Assembly (NCBI RefSeq): GCF_010122465.1
Contig: NZ_WLZY01000001.1
Span: 372,001-436,000, forward strand
Reading direction: 5' to 3'
Source: Phytoactinopolyspora mesophila
GTDB lineage: Bacteria; Actinomycetota; Actinomycetes; Jiangellales; Jiangellaceae
DNA length: 64,000 nucleotides
Shown one piece after another: positions 24,856-33,174 of this stretch. Position numbers and translations under genes: made by a program. The notes under the pieces were generated by a model, which saw only the letters and a list, made by a program, of their open reading frames with translations, had not been told where the DNA came from and ran no database searches. The first letter of the stretch is position 1. Each line of letters opens with the position of its first letter.

Positions 24856-25359
24856 TCATTCGGGCGGCGGGTCCTCGCCGTCTGCTGCCTCGGCATGGGC
24901 GAGTTCGAGTTTGGTGAAGCCCGCCGAATGGACGAAGATCGCCACGAACCCGCAGGCCAGCACCGCTATCCCGGCGGCGGGCAGGATGTGCCAGAAGCCG
25001 GCCACCACCCCGACCGCGGCGCTTGCGACTGCTACCGACCTTGCGACCGTGACGAGCATGGATGTGGCCTCGCGCTGCCGGTAAGTCTCGTGCCGGTTGA
25101 GCATCAACAGCGCCGCCAGCAGAGGCACGGCGATGGAGAAAGCGATCACGCAGATCTTCGCGGACAGATCCATGACCTCGGTAGAGGCCGCCAGAAATGG
25201 CTGCACCATCACCACGCCGACCCCGATCAAACCCCCATACATCAGGTTGTTCTGCCGGATGGTCTCTTCCTTCATCCCCGCCACCCGCTGTTTCCACCAG
25301 GCATCCTGGGCAGCGGCCAACCTCTTCCACGACTCTTCGTCCGTCGGCTTCTCATTCAC
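24856..25359 (-). CDS. Small multi-pass membrane protein of unknown function
   Basis: 167 residues if the GTG at 25359 is the start (VNEKPTDEESWKRLAAAQ). A 45-residue polar, Trp-containing N-terminus is followed by four hydrophobic segments: GGLIGVGVVMVQPFLA, KICVIAFSIAVPLLAALLML, VAVASAAVGVVAGFW and GIAVLACGFVAIFV. The C-terminus is acidic (EAADGEDPPPE). No family is recognised. It lies 40 bases upstream of the SARP start on the same strand and could share its transcript. Confidence 0.7.
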   Translation of the reverse strand: MNEKPTDEESWKRLAAAQDAWWKQRVAGMKEETIRQNNLMYGGLIGVGVVMVQPFLAASTEVMDLSAKICVIAFSIAVPLLAALLMLNRHETYRQREATSMLVTVARSVAVASAAVGVVAGFWHILPAAGIAVLACGFVAIFVHSAGFTKLELAHAEAADGEDPPPE

Positions 25360-25542
25360 GAGCCCATGATGACAGTGGATGTGCGCAGCGAGCGCTCCGC
25401 CGACGGCATGTCGCGTGTGCCCAGTCAAGATACCGACATTGCGGTTGCCATCACCCCCGCGATGTCGGTACATCCATGACCGGCGGTCTCGCGTCGCTCT
25501 CGCACGCTCTGCTGGTGATTGCTCACCTCGGAAGCAAGAGTC

Positions 25543-25578
25543 TTGACTGATAAATGCGTAAGTAATAGCTTACGCATT
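25543..25578 (+). promoter_or_regulatory. arsR promoter with perfect operator dyad
   Basis: AATGCGTAAG (25553-25562) is mirrored by CTTACGCATT (25569-25578) around TAATAG. TTGACT (25543-25548) and TAGCTT (25566-25571) are 17 bases apart, and the GTG start follows the -10 by seven bases, so the transcript is probably leaderless and the operator covers its promoter. The adjacent ArsR-type protein is the likely ligand. Confidence 0.7.
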
Positions 25579-25896
25579 GTGCATACAGTAGACCCCTGGG
25601 TGGCCCTTGCTGATCCGACCAGGCGTGGCTTGCTGGCTCGTCTTGCCGCCGAGCCGAACTCGGTGACCGAACTCGCCAAAGACCTGCCGATGAGCCGGCC
25701 CGGAGTCTCCCAGCACCTGAAGATCCTGCTGGATGCCGGCCTGGTCGACGTACGTAAACACGGGCGGCAACGGATCTACATCGCGCGGCCCAATGAGCTG
25801 GCCGCCCTACGTGCTGAGCTGGACTCGCTCTGGAGTAAAGCGCTGTCGAACTTCAAGAACATCGCCGAGAACACCACCGACAAGGAGGAACCATGA
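25579..25896 (+). CDS. ArsR-family transcriptional regulator
   Basis: 105 residues from GTG 25579. Winged-helix hallmarks are VALADPTRRGLLARLAAEP, VTELAKDLPMSRPGVSQHLKILLDAGLV and the wing VRKHGRQRIYIARP. No cysteine or His metal site is apparent, so it belongs with the ArsR proteins that pair with SRPBCC/AHSA1 genes rather than with metal sensors. That partner gene begins four bases before its stop but is broken (next entry), so the regulator may have lost its main target. Confidence 0.9.
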   Translation: MHTVDPWVALADPTRRGLLARLAAEPNSVTELAKDLPMSRPGVSQHLKILLDAGLVDVRKHGRQRIYIARPNELAALRAELDSLWSKALSNFKNIAENTTDKEEP

Positions 25897-26073
25897 CCAC
25901 CACCGAAGAACTCACCACCGTGCGGCAGCAGATCACCGTGGACGTGCCCCAAGAGCGCGCGTTCCGGATCTTCACCGAACAGTTCGACGGCATCGTGGCA
26001 GGAGTTCCGCACCGGCGTCGAGGGTGGCTGGCTGGTGTTCCTCGAGAACTTCCGCACGCTCACCGGTGGGTGA
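25893..26073 (+). pseudogene. SRPBCC/AHSA1 domain gene with internal deletion and frameshift
   Basis: The ATG at 25893 overlaps the arsR stop and encodes a normal family N-terminus (TTVRQQITVDVPQERAFRIF and TEQFDG). From about 25996 the next frame encodes what looks like the C-terminus of the same fold (WQEFRTGVEGGWLVFLENF and RTLTGG, stop 26071-26073). The roughly 90-100 residues normally found between them are missing and the join is out of frame. Intact homologues paired with ArsR are about 150-160 residues. The most economical reading is a deletion after the operon formed. Confidence 0.75.
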
Positions 26074-27270
26074 TCAGCGGGCCAGGTCGTTGCGGACGGC
26101 GAGGGCGATCACTTGGGTCACCTGTGAGTCGTTGAAGTTGTCGTCGGAGACGAACACCAGGCTGTGTTCGCCGGTGGCGAAGTCAGGTCCCCAGCTCATG
26201 CCCTCGATGTTGTCCACACGGGAAAGGTCCAGGTCGGCGAAGTCCACGACGAGCTTTTTGTCGACCGGCTGGTAGCGACTGTCGGCCAGGCGGTGCCGGT
26301 TCAGGACGTCGGTCGCGTCACTGACGTCGATCTCGTATACGCGGATGTTGTTGCCGACGCCCACGGCGAAGGAGCGCTCGAGTACGAGGTAGCGGTGCTC
26401 GTCGATGGTCAGGATCTCGGTGACGCCGTTGTCGGCGAACGCATCGCTGGGCACGGGCGGCACGGGAATGGGGCCGATCTCGTAGGCGTGTTGCCGTACG
26501 GGCACTCCCGTGCGTTTGTTGTACCAGGTCAGGCGGCCGATTGCGCCCTCGTCGACGGTGGGGACGCCCCCGTCCTGGTACAGCGGCCCTTCCATCGCTG
26601 TGACCAGCTCACGGCCGTCAGCGGTGAGATCCAGGCCTTCGAACGTCAGGTTGTGCCGAGGGCCTTCCTGGTCCGGGCTCATCCGCAGTGTCTCGGGCTG
26701 ACTCGTCTGCCGGATGTGCCGTCCGGTCTGGCTCATCTGCCGCACCCACGGGTCGACCAGCTGAGGCTCGCCGCCGTCGCTGGGCACGACTCGTTTGCCT
26801 TCGCTGGCCCACCACAGCATCCCGTTGGCGGGATCGACCCGGATCGCCTCCGGGTCGGCAACCTCGGGATCATCGTCCGAGGCCGGCGGGAAGAGGGTGC
26901 CGTCGGTGCGGCGGATGTCGACCGATTCGACGAAGTCGACGCCGTGGACACCGTCCTGATCGATGTCGATGCGCGCCCGGTAGAACCTCGGCGGACCCTC
27001 GGTCGAGTCGTCGGCGATCAGGAACCAGTCCCCGGTACGGGTGTCGTAGTCGAGGCCCGAGAGTTCACCGACGGAGGAACCGTCGACAATGACGCCTTTC
27101 GGTACGACATATTCGCCGACGACGCGCAGATCCCAGTCGGCGCGCTCCGATGCCGCGGGAAGTCCTGCGACTCCCGGAGCGGCTGCGCTCACGAGTGCTA
27201 GGCCGGTCAGTCCACCGACGGTGACGAGCGAGCGGACGGTGTGCCGGAGGTGACCGTTGGGCGAGTTCAT
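26074..27270 (-). CDS. Secreted esterase-like phytase-family protein
   Basis: 398 residues. A Sec signal peptide (basic start, hydrophobic VTVGGLTGLALVSAAAPGVAG) precedes a propeller of the esterase-like phytase family: LSGLDYDTRTGDWFLIADD, DPEAIRVDPANGMLWWASEG, FEGLDLTADGRELVTAMEG, VTEILTIDEHRYLVLERSF and NIEGMSWGPDFATGEHSLVFVSDDNF. These repeated D-x-D/E-G loops bind metal in related proteins. It probably acts outside the cell on phosphate or organic esters; specificity is not known. Its stop abuts the SRPBCC pseudogene. Confidence 0.88.
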   Translation of the reverse strand: MNSPNGHLRHTVRSLVTVGGLTGLALVSAAAPGVAGLPAASERADWDLRVVGEYVVPKGVIVDGSSVGELSGLDYDTRTGDWFLIADDSTEGPPRFYRARIDIDQDGVHGVDFVESVDIRRTDGTLFPPASDDDPEVADPEAIRVDPANGMLWWASEGKRVVPSDGGEPQLVDPWVRQMSQTGRHIRQTSQPETLRMSPDQEGPRHNLTFEGLDLTADGRELVTAMEGPLYQDGGVPTVDEGAIGRLTWYNKRTGVPVRQHAYEIGPIPVPPVPSDAFADNGVTEILTIDEHRYLVLERSFAVGVGNNIRVYEIDVSDATDVLNRHRLADSRYQPVDKKLVVDFADLDLSRVDNIEGMSWGPDFATGEHSLVFVSDDNFNDSQVTQVIALAVRNDLAR

Positions 27271-27338
27271 GGCTCACGATCGTTCTTGATGATCGGTCGA
27301 ATCGCCAGAGGTCTTTCCCAACGTTCACCGAGCCGTCA

Positions 27339-27450
27339 TCACGGACTGAGCAGGAGCTTGATCGCGCGGCGCTCGTCCATCACCTGCTAGCCTCGGCCGA
27401 CTGGTCGAGCGGCAAGGTCAGATCGGAGACCTCACCGGATTGATCTGATC
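27339..27450 (-). pseudogene. C-terminal remnant of a zinc-type alcohol dehydrogenase/quinone oxidoreductase
   Basis: Read on the minus strand, one frame gives SDLTLPLDQSAEA and, one base out of phase, VMDERRAIKLLLSP and a stop. Together they match the end of MDR-family dehydrogenases (typically LPLxxAAEAHxxMDERRxxGKxxL). The frame break and absence of the upstream 300 residues mark it as a relic. The match is from memory of the family pattern, so confidence is moderate. Confidence 0.4.
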
Positions 27451-27633
27451 GCTCATGATGAGCTCCAAAAGCTCGGACAGGATCCGGCGAACCGGCGCGG
27501 GACCACTGCGCAGGTACACATCGTCCCGGCCCTCATCACCGATCTTCCGCGAGAGGTAGACATCGCCTACCGGTTGAACGAATTCCTGGAGGCCAGTCCC
27601 CGGTGAGCAACCGGCTGCGAGCCGCACGGGAAG

Positions 27634-27687
27634 GACGACCCGCTCACTTCCCGCTCCACGTCTGAGCGGGGAAGCGAGCGGGTCGTC
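27634..27687. terminator. Strong hairpin terminator
   Basis: GACGACCCGCTC followed by CTTCCCGCTC (27634-27656) pairs with 27664-27687 with one mismatch and one bulged base, leaving a seven-base loop. It begins 28 bases past the stop of the choice-of-anchor B gene on the minus strand and should end its transcript. Confidence 0.7.
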
Positions 27688-27714
27688 ACGCCTCGGATCA
27701 ACAGCGCGTCAGGC

Positions 27715-29256
27715 TCACCTGCTGCATCTGATTCCCTTACATGGCGCGTCGCTCAACCGCATGACGATGAGGCCGTTGTTGCGGTCGCTCGCGACAATGG
27801 TGCCGCTGTCGAAGAGCGGGAAGATGCCCCATTGCCCGAGGAACGCGGTGCCGAACTTGTCCTCCTGATTGAGGTTGAGGATGTTCTTCGGCAGCCGTGG
27901 TTCGGTGTCCATGTGGGCGAACTCGCTCAGGCTGACTGTGCCGGCCGCATCTCGCTCGATCTGGAGTACCCGCGTCCCGGACGTGTAGTTGGCCTGGTAG
28001 ATCTTGTCGTCCTTGACGATGAAGTTGTGGTCCAAGCTGGCCGTGCTGTGATTGAACCGCTCGACAAAGACCGGGTTGTCCAGCTCTCGGATGTCGACGA
28101 TGTAGGTACCGGTCGACGGCTTCTTGGTGGGGTCGTCGACGGGTTGGGCGAAGAACTCCGTGAATGCCCAGCCTGCGGCGACCAGTTCGTCGAGTTCATC
28201 GTTGATGAACAGGAAGTCCTGCTCTTCGGTCGTCCAGCCGGCGTGCGAGAACACCAGTTCCGGAACCCGGAAACGGGCGAGCACCTCGATGTTGTTCTTG
28301 TCGGTCGCGTCCCAGATCTCGGTGAAGCCACCGATGCGCTCGCCGACAGGTGGGATGCGGTCGCGGCCGTCGAAGACGAACACGATCTCGCGTCCCTGGA
28401 ACCGGGTGTCCGGCCCGTCGTAGACGACCGGGTAGAAGTCGTGTTCCCCGATGTCGGGCAGGCAGGCCGCTACGTCGGGATTCGTTGGATCGGTGTTCAG
28501 GTCGTAGATCAACGTGTTGAACCGCGGCGGCACGTCGAGGCCGCAGGCGTTGTTCGCGGCACCCGGCTCGAGGCGGACCCCGGCAACGTAGGCGAAGCCG
28601 GTGTCCTCGTTGACCTGAATGTTGTGGGCCGAGAGGTAGCCGCCGGTCGAGAACCGGAAGGTTGGTGCCGGCAACACCGTGTCGGGCGAGGAGGCCGGTG
28701 CCAGGCCGTCGAGAACCGACAAATCCACCACGTCGATCTCGGACCCGACGATCTCCGACGTGTAGTAGGCGAAGTTCTCGAAGACACCCACGTCCCCCCA
28801 GAGGTTGCCGATGTTGCCCGGCGCCTGGCTCTCGAGGCTGCCGAGGAACTCGGGATTGCCGGGATCGGTGACTCGGACAACTGCCATCCCGCCTGTGCTC
28901 CCCACCAGCGCGTACTCTTCGCCGGCTGGTGAAGTCCACCCCCAGATGTCGTTCAGAATGCCCTTGGCCGTCGTGTCGGCGAAGGCGCCCGGGATCGGGA
29001 GAGCGCCCATGGCCTCCGGGGCGACCTGCCCCAGGAAACGCATGTTCTCGGTGTCGGGGAACGGACCTTTGGCCACGGGCAGGGTCTCGATTCCGTCGCC
29101 TTGTGACTGCACGATCTCCAAGGCGAGGGCGTCTGGATCGACGTCGTGCCGATCATGCGCGAGCGCCATACCACTCATGGCAAACCCGGCCGTCACTCCC
29201 AGGGCGACGCCTACCGCACTCATCTGGCGCAACCTCGATGGGCGTTGTGTTCTCAT
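27715..29256 (-). CDS. Secreted choice-of-anchor B / LVIVD-repeat protein
   Basis: 513 residues from ATG 29256, which follows a GGGGGG box. A signal peptide (VGVALGVTAGFAMSGMALA) leads into a beta-propeller of LVIVD-like blades: EYALVGSTGGMAVVRVTDP, NFAYYTSEIVGSEIDVVDLS, GTYIVDIRELDNPVFVERF and TIVASDRNNGLIVMRL. GYLSAHNIQVNEDTGFAYV is the conserved H-N block of the choice-of-anchor B family. The end has a Cys pair (APCKGIRCSR) rather than a sorting signal. It is exported; ligand and partner are not known. Confidence 0.85.
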   Translation of the reverse strand: MRTQRPSRLRQMSAVGVALGVTAGFAMSGMALAHDRHDVDPDALALEIVQSQGDGIETLPVAKGPFPDTENMRFLGQVAPEAMGALPIPGAFADTTAKGILNDIWGWTSPAGEEYALVGSTGGMAVVRVTDPGNPEFLGSLESQAPGNIGNLWGDVGVFENFAYYTSEIVGSEIDVVDLSVLDGLAPASSPDTVLPAPTFRFSTGGYLSAHNIQVNEDTGFAYVAGVRLEPGAANNACGLDVPPRFNTLIYDLNTDPTNPDVAACLPDIGEHDFYPVVYDGPDTRFQGREIVFVFDGRDRIPPVGERIGGFTEIWDATDKNNIEVLARFRVPELVFSHAGWTTEEQDFLFINDELDELVAAGWAFTEFFAQPVDDPTKKPSTGTYIVDIRELDNPVFVERFNHSTASLDHNFIVKDDKIYQANYTSGTRVLQIERDAAGTVSLSEFAHMDTEPRLPKNILNLNQEDKFGTAFLGQWGIFPLFDSGTIVASDRNNGLIVMRLSDAPCKGIRCSR

Positions 29257-29673
29257 TGTGCCCCCCAATCACTAGCCCCACCATCGGATGCCAGCGAAGG
29301 GTACGCCCGACTCATGGCATGCGGAAGAGTCACTTCAGGACCGACGGTTCTCAAACCGGCGCTGGACCGTTCCGGCATTTCGTGCACCACTCCGCGGTCG
29401 GAAACCAGCAGGTCGGCGCGTTGCCGATCACGGAAGACAGGGGGAGGAGGCAGCGCGACTGGTCACTTGCCTGGTGCGTACCTGCCGCCCGTGAGGCCGA
29501 CGTTGCTGGGCCTGCCGCGGGTAAGTCCGCCGTGGGTGGCGACAGAAGGTGCGTCTTCGATACCGCCACCGACAGGTGGATCGTTTCAATCAGATCATTC
29601 GTGTCGCTCTTGGTATCGAAGCCATCAATCAACCCCAACCCGCCCAGGACGTGGAAGATCACAGGACGCGTGT
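29257..29673. other. Intergenic region without a recognised gene
   Basis: About 417 bases between the divergent secreted-protein and aldo/keto reductase genes, leading into a MerR-type promoter. Open frames exist on both strands but none has a start site, a family match or a codon pattern like its neighbours. The promoter of the secreted-protein gene must lie at its left end. Confidence 0.45.
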
Positions 29674-29704
29674 TTGACCTGGAGCGCACTCCAGGCTGCA
29701 GAGT
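29674..29704 (+). promoter_or_regulatory. MerR-type promoter of the aldo/keto reductase
   Basis: TTGACC (29674-29679) and CAGAGT (29699-29704) are 19 bases apart, longer than the usual 17, with the dyad CCTGGAG-CGCA-CTCCAGG (29678-29695) in the spacer. This over-long spacer with a central dyad is the signature of MerR-activated promoters. The ATG follows the -10 by seven bases, suggesting a leaderless mRNA. No merR gene lies nearby. Confidence 0.65.
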
Positions 29705-29711
29705 TGCGGAC

Positions 29712-30725
29712 ATGACTGCATTTACACGTACCTTGGGACGCGCCGGAATCGAGGTCAGTGCGCTCGGGATGGGCTGCTGGGCGATTGGAGGCCCCTTTTG
29801 GGCCGGAAGCCAGCCCTGTGGCTGGGGAGAGGTCGACGACGACGAATCCCGCCGGACGATACGCCGCGCGCTAGAACTCGGCGTCACGCTGTTCGATACC
29901 TCCGACGCCTACGGCACCGGGCACGGTGAACGGATCCTGGGAGAGGCCCTCAAGGCGGACCGCGACGACGTCGTGATCGCGACCAAGTGGGGGAACACGA
30001 TCGACGAGTCCACGCGGCAACTCACCGGCAGCGACCCTAGCCCCGGTTATCTGCGCACGGCACTCGAAGCCTCGCTCCGCAGGCTCGGCACCGATTACGT
30101 CGATCTCTACCAGCTGCATCTCAACGATCTGCCGATACCCCAGGCCGAAGAGCTGCTCGGCACGCTCGAAGAGCTGGTCGAGGCTGGGAAGATCCGTTGG
30201 TATGGCTGGAGCACGGATTATCCCGACCGGGCGACCGCGTGGGCACGCGACGGTGAGCATTGCGTCGGCATCCAGCACGCGTTCTCCGTGCTGCAAGATG
30301 CCGGCGAGATCCTCGCCGTGTGTGAGTCCTACGGTCTGGCCAGCCTGAACCGCTCCCCGTTGGCCATGGGCTTGTTGACCGGCAAGTTCACCGCGGCGTC
30401 GAGGCTGGGGCCAGATGACGTCCGCGGCGTTGCGCCGGAGTGGTTGAAGTACTTCGACGACGGCCGTCCGGTCCCGGTCTGGCTCGAGCGAGTCGCCGCC
30501 GTGCGGGACGTGTTGCGTAGCGGTGGACGCACTCTGGGCCAGGGCGCACTCGCCTGGATCTGGGCTCGAAGCGAGGCCACCATCCCGCTCCCGGGTTGCC
30601 GCACCGTAGCGCAGGTGGAAGAGAACGCCGGCGCCATGGAGTACGGCCCATTGGCCCCGGACGAGCTGGCCGAGGTGGAACGGCTGCTGGGCGACCTGCG
30701 CGCCGAACCCGTCGCGGCGATGTGA
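29712..30725 (+). CDS. Aldo/keto reductase
   Basis: 337 residues, an AKR (beta/alpha)8 barrel. Catalytic tetrad candidates are Asp in LFDTSDAYGTGHGERILGEAL, its Tyr, Lys in VVIATKWGNT and His in VDLYQLHLND. NADPH-binding residues appear near RSPLAMGLLTGKF and in the C-terminal IPLPGCRTVAQVEENAGAM. ATG 29712 fits the family N-terminus (TRTLGRAGIEVSALGMGCW) and the MerR-type promoter before it; longer frames upstream are not credible. It likely reduces reactive carbonyls under MerR-type control. Confidence 0.92.
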   Translation: MTAFTRTLGRAGIEVSALGMGCWAIGGPFWAGSQPCGWGEVDDDESRRTIRRALELGVTLFDTSDAYGTGHGERILGEALKADRDDVVIATKWGNTIDESTRQLTGSDPSPGYLRTALEASLRRLGTDYVDLYQLHLNDLPIPQAEELLGTLEELVEAGKIRWYGWSTDYPDRATAWARDGEHCVGIQHAFSVLQDAGEILAVCESYGLASLNRSPLAMGLLTGKFTAASRLGPDDVRGVAPEWLKYFDDGRPVPVWLERVAAVRDVLRSGGRTLGQGALAWIWARSEATIPLPGCRTVAQVEENAGAMEYGPLAPDELAEVERLLGDLRAEPVAAM

Positions 30726-30739
30726 CCGACACAGCTGAT

Positions 30740-30768
30740 GAGCTGGTGACCGTCACGGTGACCAGCTC
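30740..30768. terminator. Hairpin between convergent genes
   Basis: GAGCTGGT (30740-30747) pairs with ACCAGCTC (30761-30768), with a second stem ACCGT-C-ACGGT inside. It lies 14 bases after the aldo/keto reductase stop, facing the convergent Rpn gene, and can serve as a bidirectional terminator. Confidence 0.55.
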
Positions 30769-30857
30769 AGCCGGCCGTCGAGTCACAGGACAAGTGCCCG
30801 TGGATTCTGCCGCGCGCGGCGGTGGTGGCGGGCTGGCCCGAAGTGCTCGGGCTGGCT

Positions 30858-31880
30858 TCAGCGGAAAACGTCCTCGAGCGTGTCGGCGGTGAGGACACGA
30901 GCGGTCCAAGTTGCGAGCTGGTCGGTGGTGGCGGCGTGCACCATGTCCTCTGTGTTGTGGGGGAGTGGGCCGAACTTGAGGTTAAGCAACTGCACGAGTG
31001 CCTCCGCACGACCCTCAGCTTTGCCCTCAGCCTTGCCCTCCGCCTTGCCGCGGGCCTCGCCTTCGGCGCGGAGCATTTCTGCGGTGGTCACGTATGCCTC
31101 CTCTGCTTCGGGCCCGAGTTGAATGAACAGGTCATGTAGCTCGTCGGTGGGTGCTTCTCCGACGCTTTCAATGTACGTCACCAGGCTGAGAAAGTCGTCT
31201 TTGCCATTGGGCCGATTCAGGATAGCGCGCAGGTCGTCGGCCCAGCGTCGCAAGTCGTCGGCGAGGGAGGTATTGCCGGGCGCGGTCTTGAGTAAAAGCA
31301 GGGTCATCCGTGTCGGCGGGGTCAGTGGCCGTGCCCGCAGCGTTTGTTCGTCTACGCGCGCAAGGTCGTCCAGGAGGAACTGGAACTGCGGCAGGTAAGC
31401 CCGGGTGACTTCTGTGGTGTCAGGGCGCAGATTGATGAGGTCGATGACGTCGGTGGGGCCCGTCCAAGGGCGGCGGTTGTGGTTCACGACCAGAGGGATG
31501 ATGGCGGGGAGTCGGGTGGTGTCGGGGTGTTGTTTCAAGTAGCGGTCCCAGATCCGGACGATGTAGTGCAGCATCCGAAACGGCATGAGAGTGTCGGTGC
31601 TGCTTTGGTGTTCGACGAGGACATAGATGAACGAGTCGTGGCCATCCAGCGGTGCAGTGAAGAGCAGGTCGGAGTGTCGCCAGCGCAAGTTGGTGTCGAC
31701 GAAGCTGCCAGAGACTCGGGTTAGGTGGTCAAGATCGAGGCTGTCGGCCAAGTCGGGCGGCAGTACGGCGCGCAGCTGGGACGCCGCGTTTTCTGGTTCA
31801 CCAAGAATCCGTCGGAACACCGCATCGTGGGGGTCGAATGGTTCGACATGACAGGGAACGTTACAAGCGTGCACCGACAA
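30858..31880 (-). CDS. Rpn family recombination-promoting nuclease / putative transposase
   Basis: About 340 residues; the start is uncertain (TTG 31880 or the GTG two codons later). The N-terminal half has the PD-(D/E)XK features of the YhgA/Rpn family: DAVFRRILGEPENAA, RWRHSDLLFTAPL with the catalytic Asp, and FIYVLVEHQSSTD with the Glu-X-Gln. Rpn proteins are nucleases that stimulate RecA-independent recombination. The tail contains a G-K-A-E repeat (three copies, then G-R-A-E) coded by 12-bp DNA repeats, as is common in this family. It converges on the aldo/keto reductase gene. Such genes are often mobile. Confidence 0.85.
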   Translation of the reverse strand: MSVHACNVPCHVEPFDPHDAVFRRILGEPENAASQLRAVLPPDLADSLDLDHLTRVSGSFVDTNLRWRHSDLLFTAPLDGHDSFIYVLVEHQSSTDTLMPFRMLHYIVRIWDRYLKQHPDTTRLPAIIPLVVNHNRRPWTGPTDVIDLINLRPDTTEVTRAYLPQFQFLLDDLARVDEQTLRARPLTPPTRMTLLLLKTAPGNTSLADDLRRWADDLRAILNRPNGKDDFLSLVTYIESVGEAPTDELHDLFIQLGPEAEEAYVTTAEMLRAEGEARGKAEGKAEGKAEGRAEALVQLLNLKFGPLPHNTEDMVHAATTDQLATWTARVLTADTLEDVFR

Positions 31881-32110
31881 TATAGGCCCGGACTTTGGCT
31901 CAGAGCCCGTCGAGTCAGGGATGTGCTCCCGCGGCGCGTGATGGTCGAGTGCGGCTTCGTGGCCTGGCGTAACGGATGGGGGCGGATTCGCGCCCGGAAA
32001 CGTTACAAGAGGCCACGAGGCTCGGCCGGGCGCGGTGGTGGGGTGTTCTTGACCTCAACTTTAGTTCAGGTGGAAAGCTGAGCGGCAACTAACGAGAGTG
32101 AGGAGACTCG

Positions 32111-33019
32111 GTGAAGGTTGCCTACGTCAGTACCCCTGGAGGCCCAGAGGTGCTCGAAGTTCGCGAACTGTCGGACCCGCAGCCAGGGGCAGGCCAGGTA
32201 CGGGTCCGGGTGCGGGCAGCGGGCGTGCAGCCCTTTGATCTCGCGATCCGCTCCGGGTGGCGCCCGCAGTATGCCGAGGGTGAGCTGCCTCAGGTGCCGG
32301 GCAACGAGTTCGCGGGGGTGATCGATGCGGTCGGAGACGGGGTCAGTGAGTGGCGCGCGGGCACGGAGGTGCTCGGTTTCAACTTCCTCTCCTGTTACGC
32401 CGAATACGTCGTGGTCGATGCTGGGCAGATCGTCGAGAAGCCGTGGTCGATGCCGTGGGAAGTGGCCGGCGGGTTCACTGCCGGTGCGCAGACCGCGGAG
32501 ATCGCCTGGGAGGAAGTCAAGCCGGGGCCGGACGATGTGGTGTTGATCCATGGCGCGGCTGGGAACGTCGGCGGGTTCGCCGTGCAGTTGGCCCGGCTGC
32601 GTGGTGCGCGGGTGATCGGCACCGCCCGTTCCGAGCATCACGATTATCTGCGCGAACTTGGCGCCGAACCCATCGACTATAGGTTCGGCCTGGTGGAACA
32701 GGTGCGGGATCTCGCGCCCGCCGGTGTGGACGTCGTGCTCGACGGCGCAGGGCGAGAAGCTCTCGCGGCCACGCTGGAGCTGGCCAAGGATCTCACCCGG
32801 ACCCGCACGATCTACGAGCACGAAGCGGGACCGAAGGCGGGCATCGCCACCTTGTCCGGTGCCCGCTCCGCTTCCCGGCTCGCGAGCCTGGTCGACATGT
32901 ACGCCGAGGGCACGCTGACCGCGCTGATCCGCTCGACGTACCCACTCGAGCGCGCGGCCGATGCGCATCGTGAGCTTGAGACCGGACACGGACGGGGCAA
33001 AATCGTGCTGACGATGTGA
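32111..33019 (+). CDS. NADP-dependent oxidoreductase (quinone oxidoreductase-like MDR)
   Basis: 302 residues from GTG 32111 after GAGGAG. GroES-like N-domain: GPEVLEVRELSDPQPG, GVQPFDLAIRSG and PGNEFAGVIDAVGDGV. Rossmann domain: VLIHGAAGNVGGFAVQLARLRGA, the AxxGxxG-type fingerprint of zinc-independent quinone reductases, then VIGTARSEHHDYLRELGA. No zinc-ligand cysteines are present. It probably detoxifies quinones or enones. The adjacent genes do not form an obvious pathway with it. Confidence 0.9.
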   Translation: MKVAYVSTPGGPEVLEVRELSDPQPGAGQVRVRVRAAGVQPFDLAIRSGWRPQYAEGELPQVPGNEFAGVIDAVGDGVSEWRAGTEVLGFNFLSCYAEYVVVDAGQIVEKPWSMPWEVAGGFTAGAQTAEIAWEEVKPGPDDVVLIHGAAGNVGGFAVQLARLRGARVIGTARSEHHDYLRELGAEPIDYRFGLVEQVRDLAPAGVDVVLDGAGREALAATLELAKDLTRTRTIYEHEAGPKAGIATLSGARSASRLASLVDMYAEGTLTALIRSTYPLERAADAHRELETGHGRGKIVLTM

Positions 33020-33174
33020 ACCGGTGCTTGCTGCCGAGGAGGGGGCGGGTTGGGCTGCATCGGTGATTGCGAGGGCCGGTCCTCGATGGCTACCCGGTTC
33101 CCTTCCTCTACCGTTGCAGCTGGAGAGTGTCGGGTGAGCCCGGCTGCGCACACATCCGCCTGAGGAGGCGCCCC

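Larger units (their letters stand above)
27271..27714. other. Gene-poor region with a decayed gene end and a terminator
   Basis: 444 bases between two minus-strand secreted-protein genes. It contains a dehydrogenase remnant (27339-27450) and a strong hairpin (27634-27687). A plus-strand frame ending at 27606 (VHIVPALITDLPREVDIAYR then LNEFLEASPR) looks protein-like but has no usable start and no family I can name; it may be another remnant. Confidence 0.5.

Noticed and set aside
23050-25479. 809-codon plus-strand open frame
   Set aside because: It is the antisense of the SARP/AfsR-type gene; its product is a low-complexity Ser/Arg-rich string with no domain, typical of mirror frames in high-GC DNA.
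27418-27627. 69-codon minus-strand open frame
   Set aside because: No ribosome-binding site, no recognised family, and it overlaps remnants; not called as a gene.
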